Assembly: GCA_942491665.1 (NCBI GenBank)
Contig: CALOBR010000021.1
Location: forward strand, 124,001-188,000
Source: CAVQGZ01 sp942491665
Lineage (GTDB): Bacteria; Actinomycetota; Actinomycetes; Jiangellales; Jiangellaceae
DNA length: 64,000 nucleotides
Direction: 5' to 3'
Shown: positions 1-8,239 of the stretch, piece after piece
How positions within the stretch are numbered: the stretch's first letter is position 1
Layout: each line of letters starts with the position of its first letter
The notes under the pieces: model-generated
What the model saw: the letters and a program-made list of their open reading frames with translations, nothing else
Database searches by the model: none
Told to the model about the DNA's origin: nothing
Program-made: the position numbers and the translations under genes

Positions 1-809
1 CTGGGCGCGGCGAGCGCGGCACCTCCGTAGGCCCCGTCCACGTGCAGCCACACGTCGTTCTCGGCGCAGACGTCGGCCACGTCGGCCAGGTCGTCGACCA
101 CCCCACCGTTCGTCGTGCCTGCCGAGGCGACCACGGCGACCACCTCGGGATGCCCCCGCAGCCCATCACGCAGCGCAGCACCGGTGAGGTGTCCACGCTC
201 GTCCGTCTGCACGGTGACGACGCCGACGTCCATCACCCTCGCTGCCGAGAACACCGACGAGTGCGCGCCCTCGGTACAGGCGATGGCCCACCCCTGCGAT
301 GGCCGGGCGCCCCTTCGTTCTGCGACCGTCGTGCGCGCCGTGACGAGCGCCGACAGCGTGCCGATCGTCCCGCCGGCCACGAAGCACCCGCCGGCTCCCT
401 GCGGCCACCCGAGCAGGTCGACCAGCCACCCCAAGGCCTCGTTCTCGGCGTAGATGGCCCCGGCCCCGGTCTCCCAGATGCCGCCGAAGATGTTGGCCGC
501 GCTGGTCGCGAAGTCGAAGGCAACCGCGGAGCGCGTGGGCGCGGACGGCACGTACGCCAGGTTCATGGGGTCGTCCTGCGACCGGGTGGCCGGGGCGAGC
601 ACCTCGTCGAACACGCGCAGGGCGGCAGATCCGCCGATCCCGCTCGGGGTGACCGTGGCTCCTGCCGCCTCGGCCAGGTCGTGAGCCGGACGTGCCGTGG
701 TCTTCGGGTCGGTGTGGCTGACCACACGTTCGGCTGCCCAGGCAAGAACTGCCTGCACGGTGGGCGTCTCGTCGTCCCAGAACGAGAGATCGGCCTCAGG
801 TGAGCTCAC
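1..809 (-). CDS. PLP-dependent amino acid decarboxylase, C-terminus outside window
   Basis: Group II pyridoxal-phosphate decarboxylase family (glutamate / tyrosine / aromatic amino acid decarboxylase fold). About 269 codons are visible, read leftwards from a GTG at 809, and the frame is open to the window edge. Seen: a substrate/cofactor region with AANIFGGIWETGAG, the glycine-rich GGTIGTLSALVTAR segment, VASAGTTNGGVVDD, and HVDGAYGG, whose Asp pairs with the PLP ring nitrogen in this family. The cofactor-binding Lys would lie just beyond the edge. The actual substrate cannot be told. It is divergent from the amidase at 861, with about 50 bp between. The start is chosen because the GTG begins the conserved region and no better start is seen upstream. 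Confidence 0.85.
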   Translation of the reverse strand, partial: MSSPEADLSFWDDETPTVQAVLAWAAERVVSHTDPKTTARPAHDLAEAAGATVTPSGIGGSAALRVFDEVLAPATRSQDDPMNLAYVPSAPTRSAVAFDFATSAANIFGGIWETGAGAIYAENEALGWLVDLLGWPQGAGGCFVAGGTIGTLSALVTARTTVAERRGARPSQGWAIACTEGAHSSVFSAARVMDVGVVTVQTDERGHLTGAALRDGLRGHPEVVAVVASAGTTNGGVVDDLADVADVCAENDVWLHVDGAYGGAALAAP

Positions 810-860
810 CGTCGGCAGACTACGACGCGGCCGGTCGTGCGGCCTCCTACGCTGAGACCC

Positions 861-2345
861 GTGCGACATGACGAGTACGCCGCCCATGACGCGGCCGGGC
901 TTGCCGAGCTGGTGAGCACCGGGCAGGTGACCCCCGGCGAGGTGGTCAGCGCCGCCAACGCCCGCATCGACGCCGTCAACGACGCCGTGAACGCCGTGGT
1001 TCACCGTATGGACCCACCCGCCGACACTGCCGACGGTCTCGACGCTCCGTTCGCCGGCGTCCCCTTCGTGCTCAAAGACATGGACGGCCGCCTCGCCGGC
1101 CACCCCGCGTCCTACGGCAGTCAGGCGCTCGCCGGGTGGGTGCCCGACCACGACAGCGAGCTGATCCGCCGGTACAAGGCCGCCGGGCTGCGCATCATCG
1201 GCAAGACCAACTGCCCTGAGCTGGGGATCATGGGCGTCACCGAGCCCGTGCTGCATGGGCCGACCCGCAACCCGTGGAACCTCGATCACTCACCTGGGGG
1301 CAGCAGCGGCGGGTCCGCGGCAGCGGTCGCGGCCGGCATCGTCCCCGTGGCCAGCGCCGGTGACGGAGGTGGCTCGATCCGCATCCCGGCCTCTGCCTGC
1401 GGCCTGTTCGGGCTCAAGCCGAGCCGCGGTCTCATGCCCCTGGCGCCAGAGGGTGACCCATGGCTGGGGCTGGTCAGCCGCCACGTCCTCACCCGCTCGG
1501 TGCGCGACTCCGCGGCGATCCTCGACGCCACCTGCGGTGCGTTCCGCGGGTCGCTGTACGCCCAGCCGCGCCGGCCACGGTCTTTCTTTGCCCGTCTCGA
1601 GCGCGCCCCGCGACGGCTGACGGTCGGAGTCAGCCGACGGTCGTTCCTCGACGAGCCGCTGCACCCCGACTGCGTCTCCGCCGTCGACGACGCCGCCGCT
1701 CTGCTGGAGTCGCTGGGTCACCGGGTCGTCGACCTCGAGCTGCCCATGCAGCACGCCGAGCTGGCTCGGGCCTACCTGACGATCGTCGCGGCAGCGGTGG
1801 CCGCCGACATCCGTGCCATCGAGGTCAAGACCGGCGAGGCCCCGTCGCCGAGCTCGGTCGAGCCATCCACTTGGTTCTTGAAGCAGGTCGGGGACGCCAT
1901 CTCGGCCCGCGAGCTGTACGAGGCGCACGAGCTCGCCGCGACCACGGCGCTGACCTTCGGCAGCGTGTTCGCCGAGGACATCGACGTCCACTTGTCGGCG
2001 ACGATGGCGGCACCCCCTGCGAGGGTGGGGGAGCTGGGGATCACGACGATCAAGAAGGTGGCCCTCACTGCTTTGCAGCGGCTTCCGTCGTCGCCCCTCG
2101 TGCTGCGCCAAGCCCTGGCTCGACTTGCTCACGACTCGCTCCAACGGACTCCCAACACGCAGGTCTTCAACCTGACTGGCCAGCCGGCGATGAGCCTGCC
2201 GCTGTGGGTCAACCGCGACCACCTGCCGATCGGCGTCCAGGTGGCCGGGGCGTTCGGGTCCGACGAGCTGCTGCTGCGCCTCGCCCATCAGGTACACGAG
2301 GCTCGTCCGTGGGTGGACCGACTCCCCGAGATGAGTGGGACCTGA
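861..2345 (+). CDS. Amidase (amidase signature family)
   Basis: Hydrolyses an amide bond through the Ser-cisSer-Lys triad of the amidase signature family. Seen in the 494-residue product: FVLKDMDG with the catalytic Lys near residue 72, GGSSGGSAAAVAAG carrying the cis-Ser, and AGDGGGSIRIPAS with the nucleophilic Ser, followed by the usual GLFGLKPSRG. Length is normal for the family. No signal peptide is evident, so it is probably cytoplasmic; substrate unknown. GTG at 861 is preferred over an in-frame GTG at 837, which would leave almost no room for the divergent promoter. The yaaA-like gene follows after 7 bp, so the two are probably cotranscribed. Confidence 0.9.
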   Translation: MRHDEYAAHDAAGLAELVSTGQVTPGEVVSAANARIDAVNDAVNAVVHRMDPPADTADGLDAPFAGVPFVLKDMDGRLAGHPASYGSQALAGWVPDHDSELIRRYKAAGLRIIGKTNCPELGIMGVTEPVLHGPTRNPWNLDHSPGGSSGGSAAAVAAGIVPVASAGDGGGSIRIPASACGLFGLKPSRGLMPLAPEGDPWLGLVSRHVLTRSVRDSAAILDATCGAFRGSLYAQPRRPRSFFARLERAPRRLTVGVSRRSFLDEPLHPDCVSAVDDAAALLESLGHRVVDLELPMQHAELARAYLTIVAAAVAADIRAIEVKTGEAPSPSSVEPSTWFLKQVGDAISARELYEAHELAATTALTFGSVFAEDIDVHLSATMAAPPARVGELGITTIKKVALTALQRLPSSPLVLRQALARLAHDSLQRTPNTQVFNLTGQPAMSLPLWVNRDHLPIGVQVAGAFGSDELLLRLAHQVHEARPWVDRLPEMSGT

Positions 2346-2352
2346 GTCGCAG

Positions 2353-3117
2353 GTGATCATTCTGCTGCCGCCCTCGGAGGGCAAGCGCGCCCCCCGACGC
2401 GGCAAGGCGTTGGACGTCGAGGCGCTCCACGAGCCCGAGCTCACGCCCCACCGCCGGGCCGTGCTCGACGCCCTCGTCGCTCTGTGCTCCGGTCCGGTCG
2501 CCGAGGCGGCATCGGTGCTGGGCACCGGGCCGAGCCTGAACGCCGAGGTGGCGCGGAATGCCACGTTGGCCCGCGCACCCACCGCCCCGGCTCGGTCGGT
2601 GTACGCCGGCGTCCTCTACGACGCCCTCGGGCTGGGCGACCTGCCGAGCGGGTCGTCTCGCCGGGCGACTGGCTCTCTGCTCATCTTCTCCGCCCTCTTC
2701 GGCGTGCTGCGCACGACCGATCGCATCCCGGCCTACCGGCTGTCCGGCGGCGTCGACCTGCCCGGCATCGGACGCGTGGCCTCGTCGTGGAGCACCCAGC
2801 TGCTTGCTGTGGTGCCGCGGCTCGCCGGTGACGGCGTCGTCGTCGACCTGCGCAGCGGGACCTACCTGCCCATGTGGCGTCCACGCGGCGCCCTCTCGTC
2901 GAGGGTCGTCCGGGTACGGGTCGTGGCCGACGTCGACGGGCGACGCCTGGCCGTCACGCACCAGAACAAGTCCACCAAGGGCAGGCTGGCGCGCTCCCTG
3001 CTGCTGCACCCGGGACGTCCGCGCAGCCGCGCCGACCTCGCCGACCACCTGACGAGCCTCGGCTGGACGGTCGCCTCGGGCCCCGATGGAAGTGGGCTGG
3101 ACGTGCTGGCGGCCTAG
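2353..3117 (+). CDS. yaaA: YaaA-family (DUF328) peroxide stress protein
   Basis: The 254-residue product begins with the family hallmark ILLPPSEGK and keeps the typical order: SLNAEV, a YAGVLYDALG block, the LIFSALFGVLR segment, and a late NKSTKGRLARSLL stretch. E. coli YaaA lowers free iron and limits DNA damage during peroxide stress; whether this homologue does the same is inference. GTG at 2353 is chosen because homologues start directly at this motif; an ATG at 2335 would overlap the amidase gene. Its stop codon overlaps the stop of the convergent microprotein gene at 3114. Confidence 0.88.
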   Translation: MIILLPPSEGKRAPRRGKALDVEALHEPELTPHRRAVLDALVALCSGPVAEAASVLGTGPSLNAEVARNATLARAPTAPARSVYAGVLYDALGLGDLPSGSSRRATGSLLIFSALFGVLRTTDRIPAYRLSGGVDLPGIGRVASSWSTQLLAVVPRLAGDGVVVDLRSGTYLPMWRPRGALSSRVVRVRVVADVDGRRLAVTHQNKSTKGRLARSLLLHPGRPRSRADLADHLTSLGWTVASGPDGSGLDVLAA

Positions 3118-3260
3118 CCGTGACCCTTCAGGATGATCTTCACCATGCGCAGGTTGATCGCACCGAAGCGCATCATCTGCGTGGGCAGGGAGGTGCGGCT
3201 CTTCACGGTCTTGTCGGTCGGCATCGGCGCCTGGGCGATGCTGGCGTTGACGTCGGTCAT
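3114..3260 (-). CDS. 48-residue cationic microprotein downstream of SQR-like gene
   Basis: Short frame from ATG (3260) to TAG (3114), 48 residues, preceded by a good GAGGAG ribosome site about 6 nt upstream. It starts 43 bp after the SQR-like gene ends and lies on the same strand, so probably in the same transcript. The N-terminal half is polar (MTDVNASIAQAPMPTDK); the C-terminal half, LPTQMMRFGAINLRMVKII then LKGHG, alternates hydrophobic and basic residues and looks like an amphipathic membrane-surface helix. Codon use is G/C-rich at third positions like its neighbours. I do not recognise the family. A chance frame is possible, but the ribosome site, codon bias and tight placement argue for a gene. 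Confidence 0.62.
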   Translation of the reverse strand: MTDVNASIAQAPMPTDKTVKSRTSLPTQMMRFGAINLRMVKIILKGHG

Positions 3261-3303
3261 CGCGAGCTCCTCGTTCGGGTCGGCGGGGGTGTCGTGGACG
3301 GCA

Positions 3304-4758
3304 TTACTCGGGGATCACGAACCATCCCGGCTTCGCCTTGGCCTTGTAGATGAACAGGTAGTGCAGCATGGTCTTGGTCCAGTGCCCGGCAAGGCCGATC
3401 TCGCCATAGGTGTCCTTGGTGCTGCGACCCGTCCCGGGGTACGTCTGGTAGTCCGGCACGACAGGGAACATGGTCATCGCTGCCGCCGTCCCCTCCTTCA
3501 GCCCAGTGCCGGCCGACGCGATGCACGCGGCTCCCATCTGCGCCATCGACGCGCTGTGCGCGTGCGCGTCGGGGTTCCTGATCATGTCGACGATGGTGTC
3601 GGCGGCGGTCTTGCCCATGATGCCGGACGGCATTCCGGTGCGTGGGGGAGCCGGGGCGATCACCGTGCCGTTCGGGCTCTTCTGCGGACGTGAGATCTGG
3701 TGCGGCGGGGCGAACGCGATGCCGACGGCGAACACATTCGGGTAGGTCGGGCTCTGGTAGGTGCTCGGCCAGTCCTCGGCGCGCCACTGCTCGTAGGGCT
3801 TGGGTGTGTAGTCGGCGTCCACCTTCATGAAGCCGCTCGGCGCGAAGACCTGATCGGTGATGTCGGCGCCGGAGGCGTCGTAGGCCTTCATGTCGGCACC
3901 CCGGAAGGGCGGCAGCAGCATGGCGAAGTCGTAGCGCAGCTCTCCCAGGCTGCCGTCGAGCTGCTCGTAGTGCACGACGCCCGGCTCGATCTTGTGGACG
4001 TGGGCACCGGCGATGGCGCGGACGCCGCGCTCGCGGAACAGCGACTCCGTCCATGTCTTGCTGGTCGTCTGGAAGCCTTGCTGGGTGAACGTCATGCCGT
4101 CGACGCCGAAGTCGCCGAGCTGTGCCTCGTTGGTGAGGTAGACGATGTCGGCGAGGTCACGCACCCCGGCCTGGCGCACCTCGTGCTCGACGTTGAAGAC
4201 GTACTCGAAGGCTGCTCCCTCGCAGGTGCACGTGCCGTGCCCGACCCCGACCACGATGGTCTGCTTCTGGCCCTGCTTCATCGCCGCGATCGCCTCCGCG
4301 AGCTTCGCGGCAGCCTCGACGGCATGGCTCGCCGTGCACACCGACACGGTGTGGCCGTCCGGGCCGAGCCCGGGGGTTGCGCCGAAGTTCAGCTTGGGAC
4401 CAGTCGCGTTGACGAGGTAGTCGTACTCCACCGTGGCTGTCGAGCCTTGCTTGGCGGGATCGGTGTAGGTGACCTCGACGAACGGCTTGGCGTGTCCGTG
4501 CCCACCCTCGGGATGCAGGGTGACACAGAGCGCTTGGTGAAACTCGATGCCCTTCTTGGCGTAGATCGGCGCGAGGGGGAACGTGACCTGCTTCGTCGTC
4601 ATCTTGCCTACGCCGACCCAGATGTTGGACGGGATCCAGTTGTACTGGGCGTTGGGAGTGACGACGACCACGTCGTGGTCCTTGGCCAGCTTGCGCCGCA
4701 GGTGCAGGGCGGCGGTGTGGCCGGCAACGCCGGCTCCGAGGACGACGACTCGCGCCAT
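3304..4758 (-). CDS. Sulfide:quinone oxidoreductase-like FAD-dependent oxidoreductase
   Basis: 484-residue flavoprotein of the SQR / flavocytochrome c sulfide dehydrogenase group, which oxidises sulfide (or a related thiol) and passes electrons to the membrane quinone pool. Seen: N-terminal FAD motif GAGVAGHTAALHLRR; NWIPSNIWVGVG, characteristic of SQR-like enzymes; YLVNATGP, the second FAD contact; the Cys pair in GHGTCTCEGAAFEY near residue 185; and a hydrophobic/basic C-terminal tail (LHYLFIYKAKAKPGW) suited to membrane association. No transmembrane helix, as expected. Start ATG 4758 has AAGGAG just upstream. SQR versus another NADH/thiol:quinone flavoenzyme is not settled by sequence alone. 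The 48-residue microprotein gene follows. Confidence 0.8.
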   Translation of the reverse strand: MARVVVLGAGVAGHTAALHLRRKLAKDHDVVVVTPNAQYNWIPSNIWVGVGKMTTKQVTFPLAPIYAKKGIEFHQALCVTLHPEGGHGHAKPFVEVTYTDPAKQGSTATVEYDYLVNATGPKLNFGATPGLGPDGHTVSVCTASHAVEAAAKLAEAIAAMKQGQKQTIVVGVGHGTCTCEGAAFEYVFNVEHEVRQAGVRDLADIVYLTNEAQLGDFGVDGMTFTQQGFQTTSKTWTESLFRERGVRAIAGAHVHKIEPGVVHYEQLDGSLGELRYDFAMLLPPFRGADMKAYDASGADITDQVFAPSGFMKVDADYTPKPYEQWRAEDWPSTYQSPTYPNVFAVGIAFAPPHQISRPQKSPNGTVIAPAPPRTGMPSGIMGKTAADTIVDMIRNPDAHAHSASMAQMGAACIASAGTGLKEGTAAAMTMFPVVPDYQTYPGTGRSTKDTYGEIGLAGHWTKTMLHYLFIYKAKAKPGWFVIPE

Positions 4759-4875
4759 GGTTGACTCCTTTGTCCGATCCCGTCAGACGATTCCTAGCCC
4801 ACGCCATGCCCAGGGGCCAGGGTCTGACGTGCCTGTTCGTCGGTGACCTGGGCCACCTGACGCCGTTGGCCGGGC

Positions 4876-6534
4876 TCAGCCGGTCTGGCGCAGGTCGCGG
4901 CGGTTGAACGAGGGGTAGGCCAGCACGACAAGCAGCACCGTGACACCGAGCAGGATGCCCGCGTCGCCCCAGGCCATGCCGTTGTTCAGTGGGTCGCTTC
5001 CCAGGTAGTAGTAGAACGGCGAGAGGCGTCCCCACCAGGCGTCGCTCAACGAGGCCAGGGCGTTGAGCGTGTGGAAGAACAGGGCGGCGCCGACGGGGAT
5101 GAAGATGGCGAACCGGGTGCGGCCGGTCACCGCACCGACGAGCAGAGCGAGCGCCCCGAACAGCAGCCCGATCAGGGTTGCCAGCGCGGCGGTGGCAGCG
5201 ATGTTGCCGTAGCTCATGCCGAGGCTGCTGATCCAGTTGCCTGCAGAGGTGCCGGCGAACACGACGATGCCGACGATCACCCCGTAGAGCACCATGGCGA
5301 CGAGCTTCTCGCTGACGACGGTGCTGCGGCGCACCGGGTTGGCGAGCAGGATGCCCATGGTGCGGTTCTCCTCCTCGCCGGCCAACGCCTTGGCGCCGAG
5401 GGTGATCGTGACGACCATCAGCGCGATCGGCGTGACCAGCCCGAAGCTCTCGAGCTGGAAGTACCCCTCGGGCGTACTGAGGTCCCCGCCGCCGAACAGC
5501 GCGAGCAGCTCCTCTGGGAACCCTGCGCCGAACTCGACGACCGCGTCCTCGATCACCGAGTAGATCGGCCCCATCAGCACGCCCATGACGAAGAACATCA
5601 GTCCCGAGACGACGAAGAGCAGGCCCTGGTGCTCCGAGGCGGCCTTCACCCATATCCGCGAGACTCGTGCGCCGCCGGCGAGCCTCTCGGTCACCGAGGC
5701 GGTGATCGGGTTGGCGCGCAGCGTGTCGAGAAGGCTGACGCCGGTCGACTTGCTCCGCAGGTCGCGGCGGTTCACCCCGACGAACGCCACGAGGAACAGG
5801 GCCAGGCTTGCCCCGCCGAGGATGGCCAGGTGGCCCCCGTTCACGCCGTTCATCAGGGGGTCGCTGCCGGCGAAGTAGTACCAGGGGAAGACTCTCGCCC
5901 AGTTCTCAGCACCCTCGATGATCGGCAAGATCCCGACGGCGAAGAACGAGACGGCGAGCACGCCGGCGCTCACCCCGGACGCCACTCCTGTCTTGCCCGT
6001 CCAAGAGCCGATGGCGAGCGCCAGAAAGCCGTAGAACAGCGTGCCCACGACGAGGTGCAGCGTGAACGCCGTGACGTCCATGCCTTCGATGCTGACGTCG
6101 AGCGCAGCCGGCGTGGCCAAGCCGGCGCCCCACAGGACGAGGCCGCCCAGCGCCATCATCACAAGCATCGCCGCCGTCTTGGCCAGCAGCACCTGGGTAC
6201 GGCTGCGGGGGTTGCCCAGCAGCACGCCGATCGTGCCCTTGCGCTCCTCGCCGGCGATGAACGCCGAGCCCATGGCGATGGTGATGCCAGCCAGGATGAT
6301 TGCGCCGTAGGAGGAGTAGATCGCGTTGTAGGCCAGCGAGGCCACGTCGGCGTTCTCACCGATGCCGATGAGCGACTCGAACGCCGGCGGCAGGCTGGTG
6401 TAGATGCTCAGGTCGATGTCTTGGTAGACGACCATGCCGAAGTAGAGGAGTGCGGCGAGGCTGACCACGCCGATGGTGACGCCGCGCCAGCGGTCGAGGA
6501 TGGTCTTGCTGAAGACGGTGGCGAGCAGCATCAT
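4876..6534 (-). CDS. ABC-2 type exporter permease, duplicated double-length form
   Basis: 552 residues, about twice the length of a single ABC-2 permease, with about 12 hydrophobic segments. The protein is an internal duplication: each half carries the same landmark, AGEERKGTIGVLLGNP near residue 95 and AGEEENRTMGILLANP near residue 390, and each has a late FYYYLGSDPLNNG or YYFAGSDPLMNG segment. One chain can therefore supply both membrane halves of the exporter. Its ATG overlaps the ATPase stop (ATGA), and the TetR gene lies upstream in the same run. Transported compound unknown; a drug or lipid-like substrate is usual for TetR-linked exporters of this type. Confidence 0.88.
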   Translation of the reverse strand: MMLLATVFSKTILDRWRGVTIGVVSLAALLYFGMVVYQDIDLSIYTSLPPAFESLIGIGENADVASLAYNAIYSSYGAIILAGITIAMGSAFIAGEERKGTIGVLLGNPRSRTQVLLAKTAAMLVMMALGGLVLWGAGLATPAALDVSIEGMDVTAFTLHLVVGTLFYGFLALAIGSWTGKTGVASGVSAGVLAVSFFAVGILPIIEGAENWARVFPWYYFAGSDPLMNGVNGGHLAILGGASLALFLVAFVGVNRRDLRSKSTGVSLLDTLRANPITASVTERLAGGARVSRIWVKAASEHQGLLFVVSGLMFFVMGVLMGPIYSVIEDAVVEFGAGFPEELLALFGGGDLSTPEGYFQLESFGLVTPIALMVVTITLGAKALAGEEENRTMGILLANPVRRSTVVSEKLVAMVLYGVIVGIVVFAGTSAGNWISSLGMSYGNIAATAALATLIGLLFGALALLVGAVTGRTRFAIFIPVGAALFFHTLNALASLSDAWWGRLSPFYYYLGSDPLNNGMAWGDAGILLGVTVLLVVLAYPSFNRRDLRQTG

Positions 6535-7460
6535 CGGCTCACGTTCTGCGTAGCCGCGCCGTTGCGCTCGTCGTGGTAGTACGCGAGGAAGATCTCTTCG
6601 AGGTCGGCCTCCTGGGTGGCGATGTCGACCACGTCGTAGTGCTCGGCCACCGTGCGCAGCAGCTCGGCCATCTTGCCCTCGTACGACAGCTGCACGCGAT
6701 GGCTCTCGGTGGTGACGTCACGAACGCCGTCCATGCGTCCGAACACGTCGGCGTCCGGGGCCGAGGCCAGCTCGAGCTCGACGCTGCGCATGCCCTTGGA
6801 GCGCAGGCTGCTCACGGACTCTCGCGCGATGAGATTCCCGTGGCGGATGATGCCAACTCGGTCAGCGACCCGCTGCACCTCCGAGAGCGTGTGGCTGGAC
6901 AGAAAGACGCTGGCGCCCTGTGCGACGACCTCGCGCATCATGGCCTGGAACTCCCGCTGCACCAGCGGGTCGAGGCCGTTGGACGGCTCGTCCATGATCA
7001 GCAGCTGCGGACGGTTCATGAACGCTGCGATCACACCGACCTTCTGCCTGTTGCCCGACGACAGGTCTCCGACCTTCTTGTCCAGCTGCGCACCCAACCG
7101 CTCGGCCAGCTCGTTCACGTAGGTCCAGTCGACGCCGCCGCGCAGGTTCGCGAAGTAGGTCAGGGTGTCTTTGCCCGTCAGGTTCGGGTAGAGCGACAGG
7201 TCACTCGGCAGGTATCCGATGTGGCGGCGTATCTCGACCGACTGCGTCTGGCAGTCCATGCCCAGGATCGACGCCCGCCCCGACGTGGGGCGGATCTCGT
7301 CCATCACCGTGCGGATCATCGTTGTCTTGCCGGCGCCGTTGGGCCCGAGGAACCCGAACACCTCCCCGGGACGAACGTCCAGGTCGAGATCGACCAACGC
7401 CTGCACGTCGCCGTAGTGCTTGGTCAGACCCTCGGTGTGCAGGGCACTCTGGTCAGTCAT
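6531..7460 (-). CDS. ABC exporter ATP-binding protein
   Basis: 309-residue ABC ATPase. Walker A is GPNGAGKTT, the signature loop is LSSGNRQKVG, Walker B is LLIMDEPSNGLDP, and the switch His is in FLSSHTLSEVQR. A C-terminal extension of about 80 residues follows, as in drug/antibiotic exporters. It energises the double-length permease encoded next. The start ATG at 7460 overlaps the end of the TetR gene by 8 nt, which implies translational coupling; a longer open frame upstream lies inside the TetR gene and is not used. Confidence 0.92.
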   Translation of the reverse strand: MTDQSALHTEGLTKHYGDVQALVDLDLDVRPGEVFGFLGPNGAGKTTMIRTVMDEIRPTSGRASILGMDCQTQSVEIRRHIGYLPSDLSLYPNLTGKDTLTYFANLRGGVDWTYVNELAERLGAQLDKKVGDLSSGNRQKVGVIAAFMNRPQLLIMDEPSNGLDPLVQREFQAMMREVVAQGASVFLSSHTLSEVQRVADRVGIIRHGNLIARESVSSLRSKGMRSVELELASAPDADVFGRMDGVRDVTTESHRVQLSYEGKMAELLRTVAEHYDVVDIATQEADLEEIFLAYYHDERNGAATQNVSR

Positions 7461-8136
7461 CGCTGTCCTCTCCGGAGCGGGCCAGGTCGCTGACCGCCTT
7501 GTCGGTACTGGCGGCCATGGCATCGCTGAAGATGCCGCGACCGAAGATCTCGTAGACCGGGCCCACGTAGCGGGCCATGCCCGGCGACGTCAGAGCCTGG
7601 GGGTCAAGCAGGTCGACGCCCAGCAGCCGATGCAGGTGTCGGTGCAGGACGAGCCCTCCGAGGTTCCACAGAACCATCAGGGCGGCACGACCGTGGGGGT
7701 CGGCGGTGGGCCTCAGCATGCCCGAGGCGACGCCGGCCTCGGCGTACTCGACTGCGTCCGCGACCAGGTCGTCCACGAGCTGCGCGACGGCGGGGGAGTC
7801 CTCGCCCAAAACGGCGGCCAGGTAGCCGGTGACAGGGCCGATCCGAGCGTCGCGAAGTGCCGACACGATGTCCAGGCCCGGGCCTGCACCAAGCGCGTCT
7901 GTCTTCGTGGCCTTGATCAGCGCCACGACGTGTTCGTCGCAGGCGGCGCGCAGACCTTCCATGGAACCGAAGTGGTGGATCACCGAGCCGGGTGAGACCC
8001 CCACGCTGTCCGCGACGCGGCGGGCGGTGAGGGCAGCCGTCCCGTCGACCGCGACGATCTCGATGGCGGCGTCGCGGATGCGCGCTCGGGTGGTCCTGTC
8101 GTCGCGGGCACCGCCCGAAGAGCGACCTGAACGCAC
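7453..8136 (-). CDS. TetR family regulator of the adjacent ABC exporter
   Basis: 227-residue TetR protein. N-terminal helix-turn-helix: AAIEIVAVDGTAALTARRVA, then DSVGVSPGSVIHHFGS at about residues 37-52. The C-terminal ligand domain is not diagnostic. It is the first gene of a TetR-ATPase-permease operon, the layout of a ligand-induced efflux system that represses itself. GTG at 8136 is chosen because it begins just before the conserved DNA-binding domain and lies inside a perfect 7-bp inverted repeat (8128-8161), so repressor binding would cover the start region. Inducer unknown. Confidence 0.88.
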   Translation of the reverse strand: MRSGRSSGGARDDRTTRARIRDAAIEIVAVDGTAALTARRVADSVGVSPGSVIHHFGSMEGLRAACDEHVVALIKATKTDALGAGPGLDIVSALRDARIGPVTGYLAAVLGEDSPAVAQLVDDLVADAVEYAEAGVASGMLRPTADPHGRAALMVLWNLGGLVLHRHLHRLLGVDLLDPQALTSPGMARYVGPVYEIFGRGIFSDAMAASTDKAVSDLARSGEDSDD

Positions 8137-8161
8137 GTTTACAGCATTGCACAAGCGTTCA
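8128..8161. promoter_or_regulatory. Inverted repeat, probable TetR autoregulatory operator
   Basis: TGAACGC at 8128-8134 pairs perfectly with GCGTTCA at 8155-8161, 20 bp apart. It covers the GTG start of the leftward TetR gene, suggesting a leaderless or very short-leader transcript controlled by its own product. Inferred from position and symmetry only. Confidence 0.45.
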
Positions 8162-8239
8162 AGTGGGTCAAGTGTCGTCACGTACACGGCACCGCGTCCT
8201 GGCGCCGGCACCAGCGCGCCCCTGTTGGTCGCCGTCTGA

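Noticed and set aside
1290..2582. 430-codon minus-strand frame across amidase and yaaA
   Set aside because: Crosses the end of two clear genes on the other strand and shows no conserved motif.
5071..6579. 502-codon plus-strand frame opposite the ABC permease
   Set aside because: Asp/Glu/His/Gln-rich mirror of hydrophobic permease codons, no domain, no start signal.
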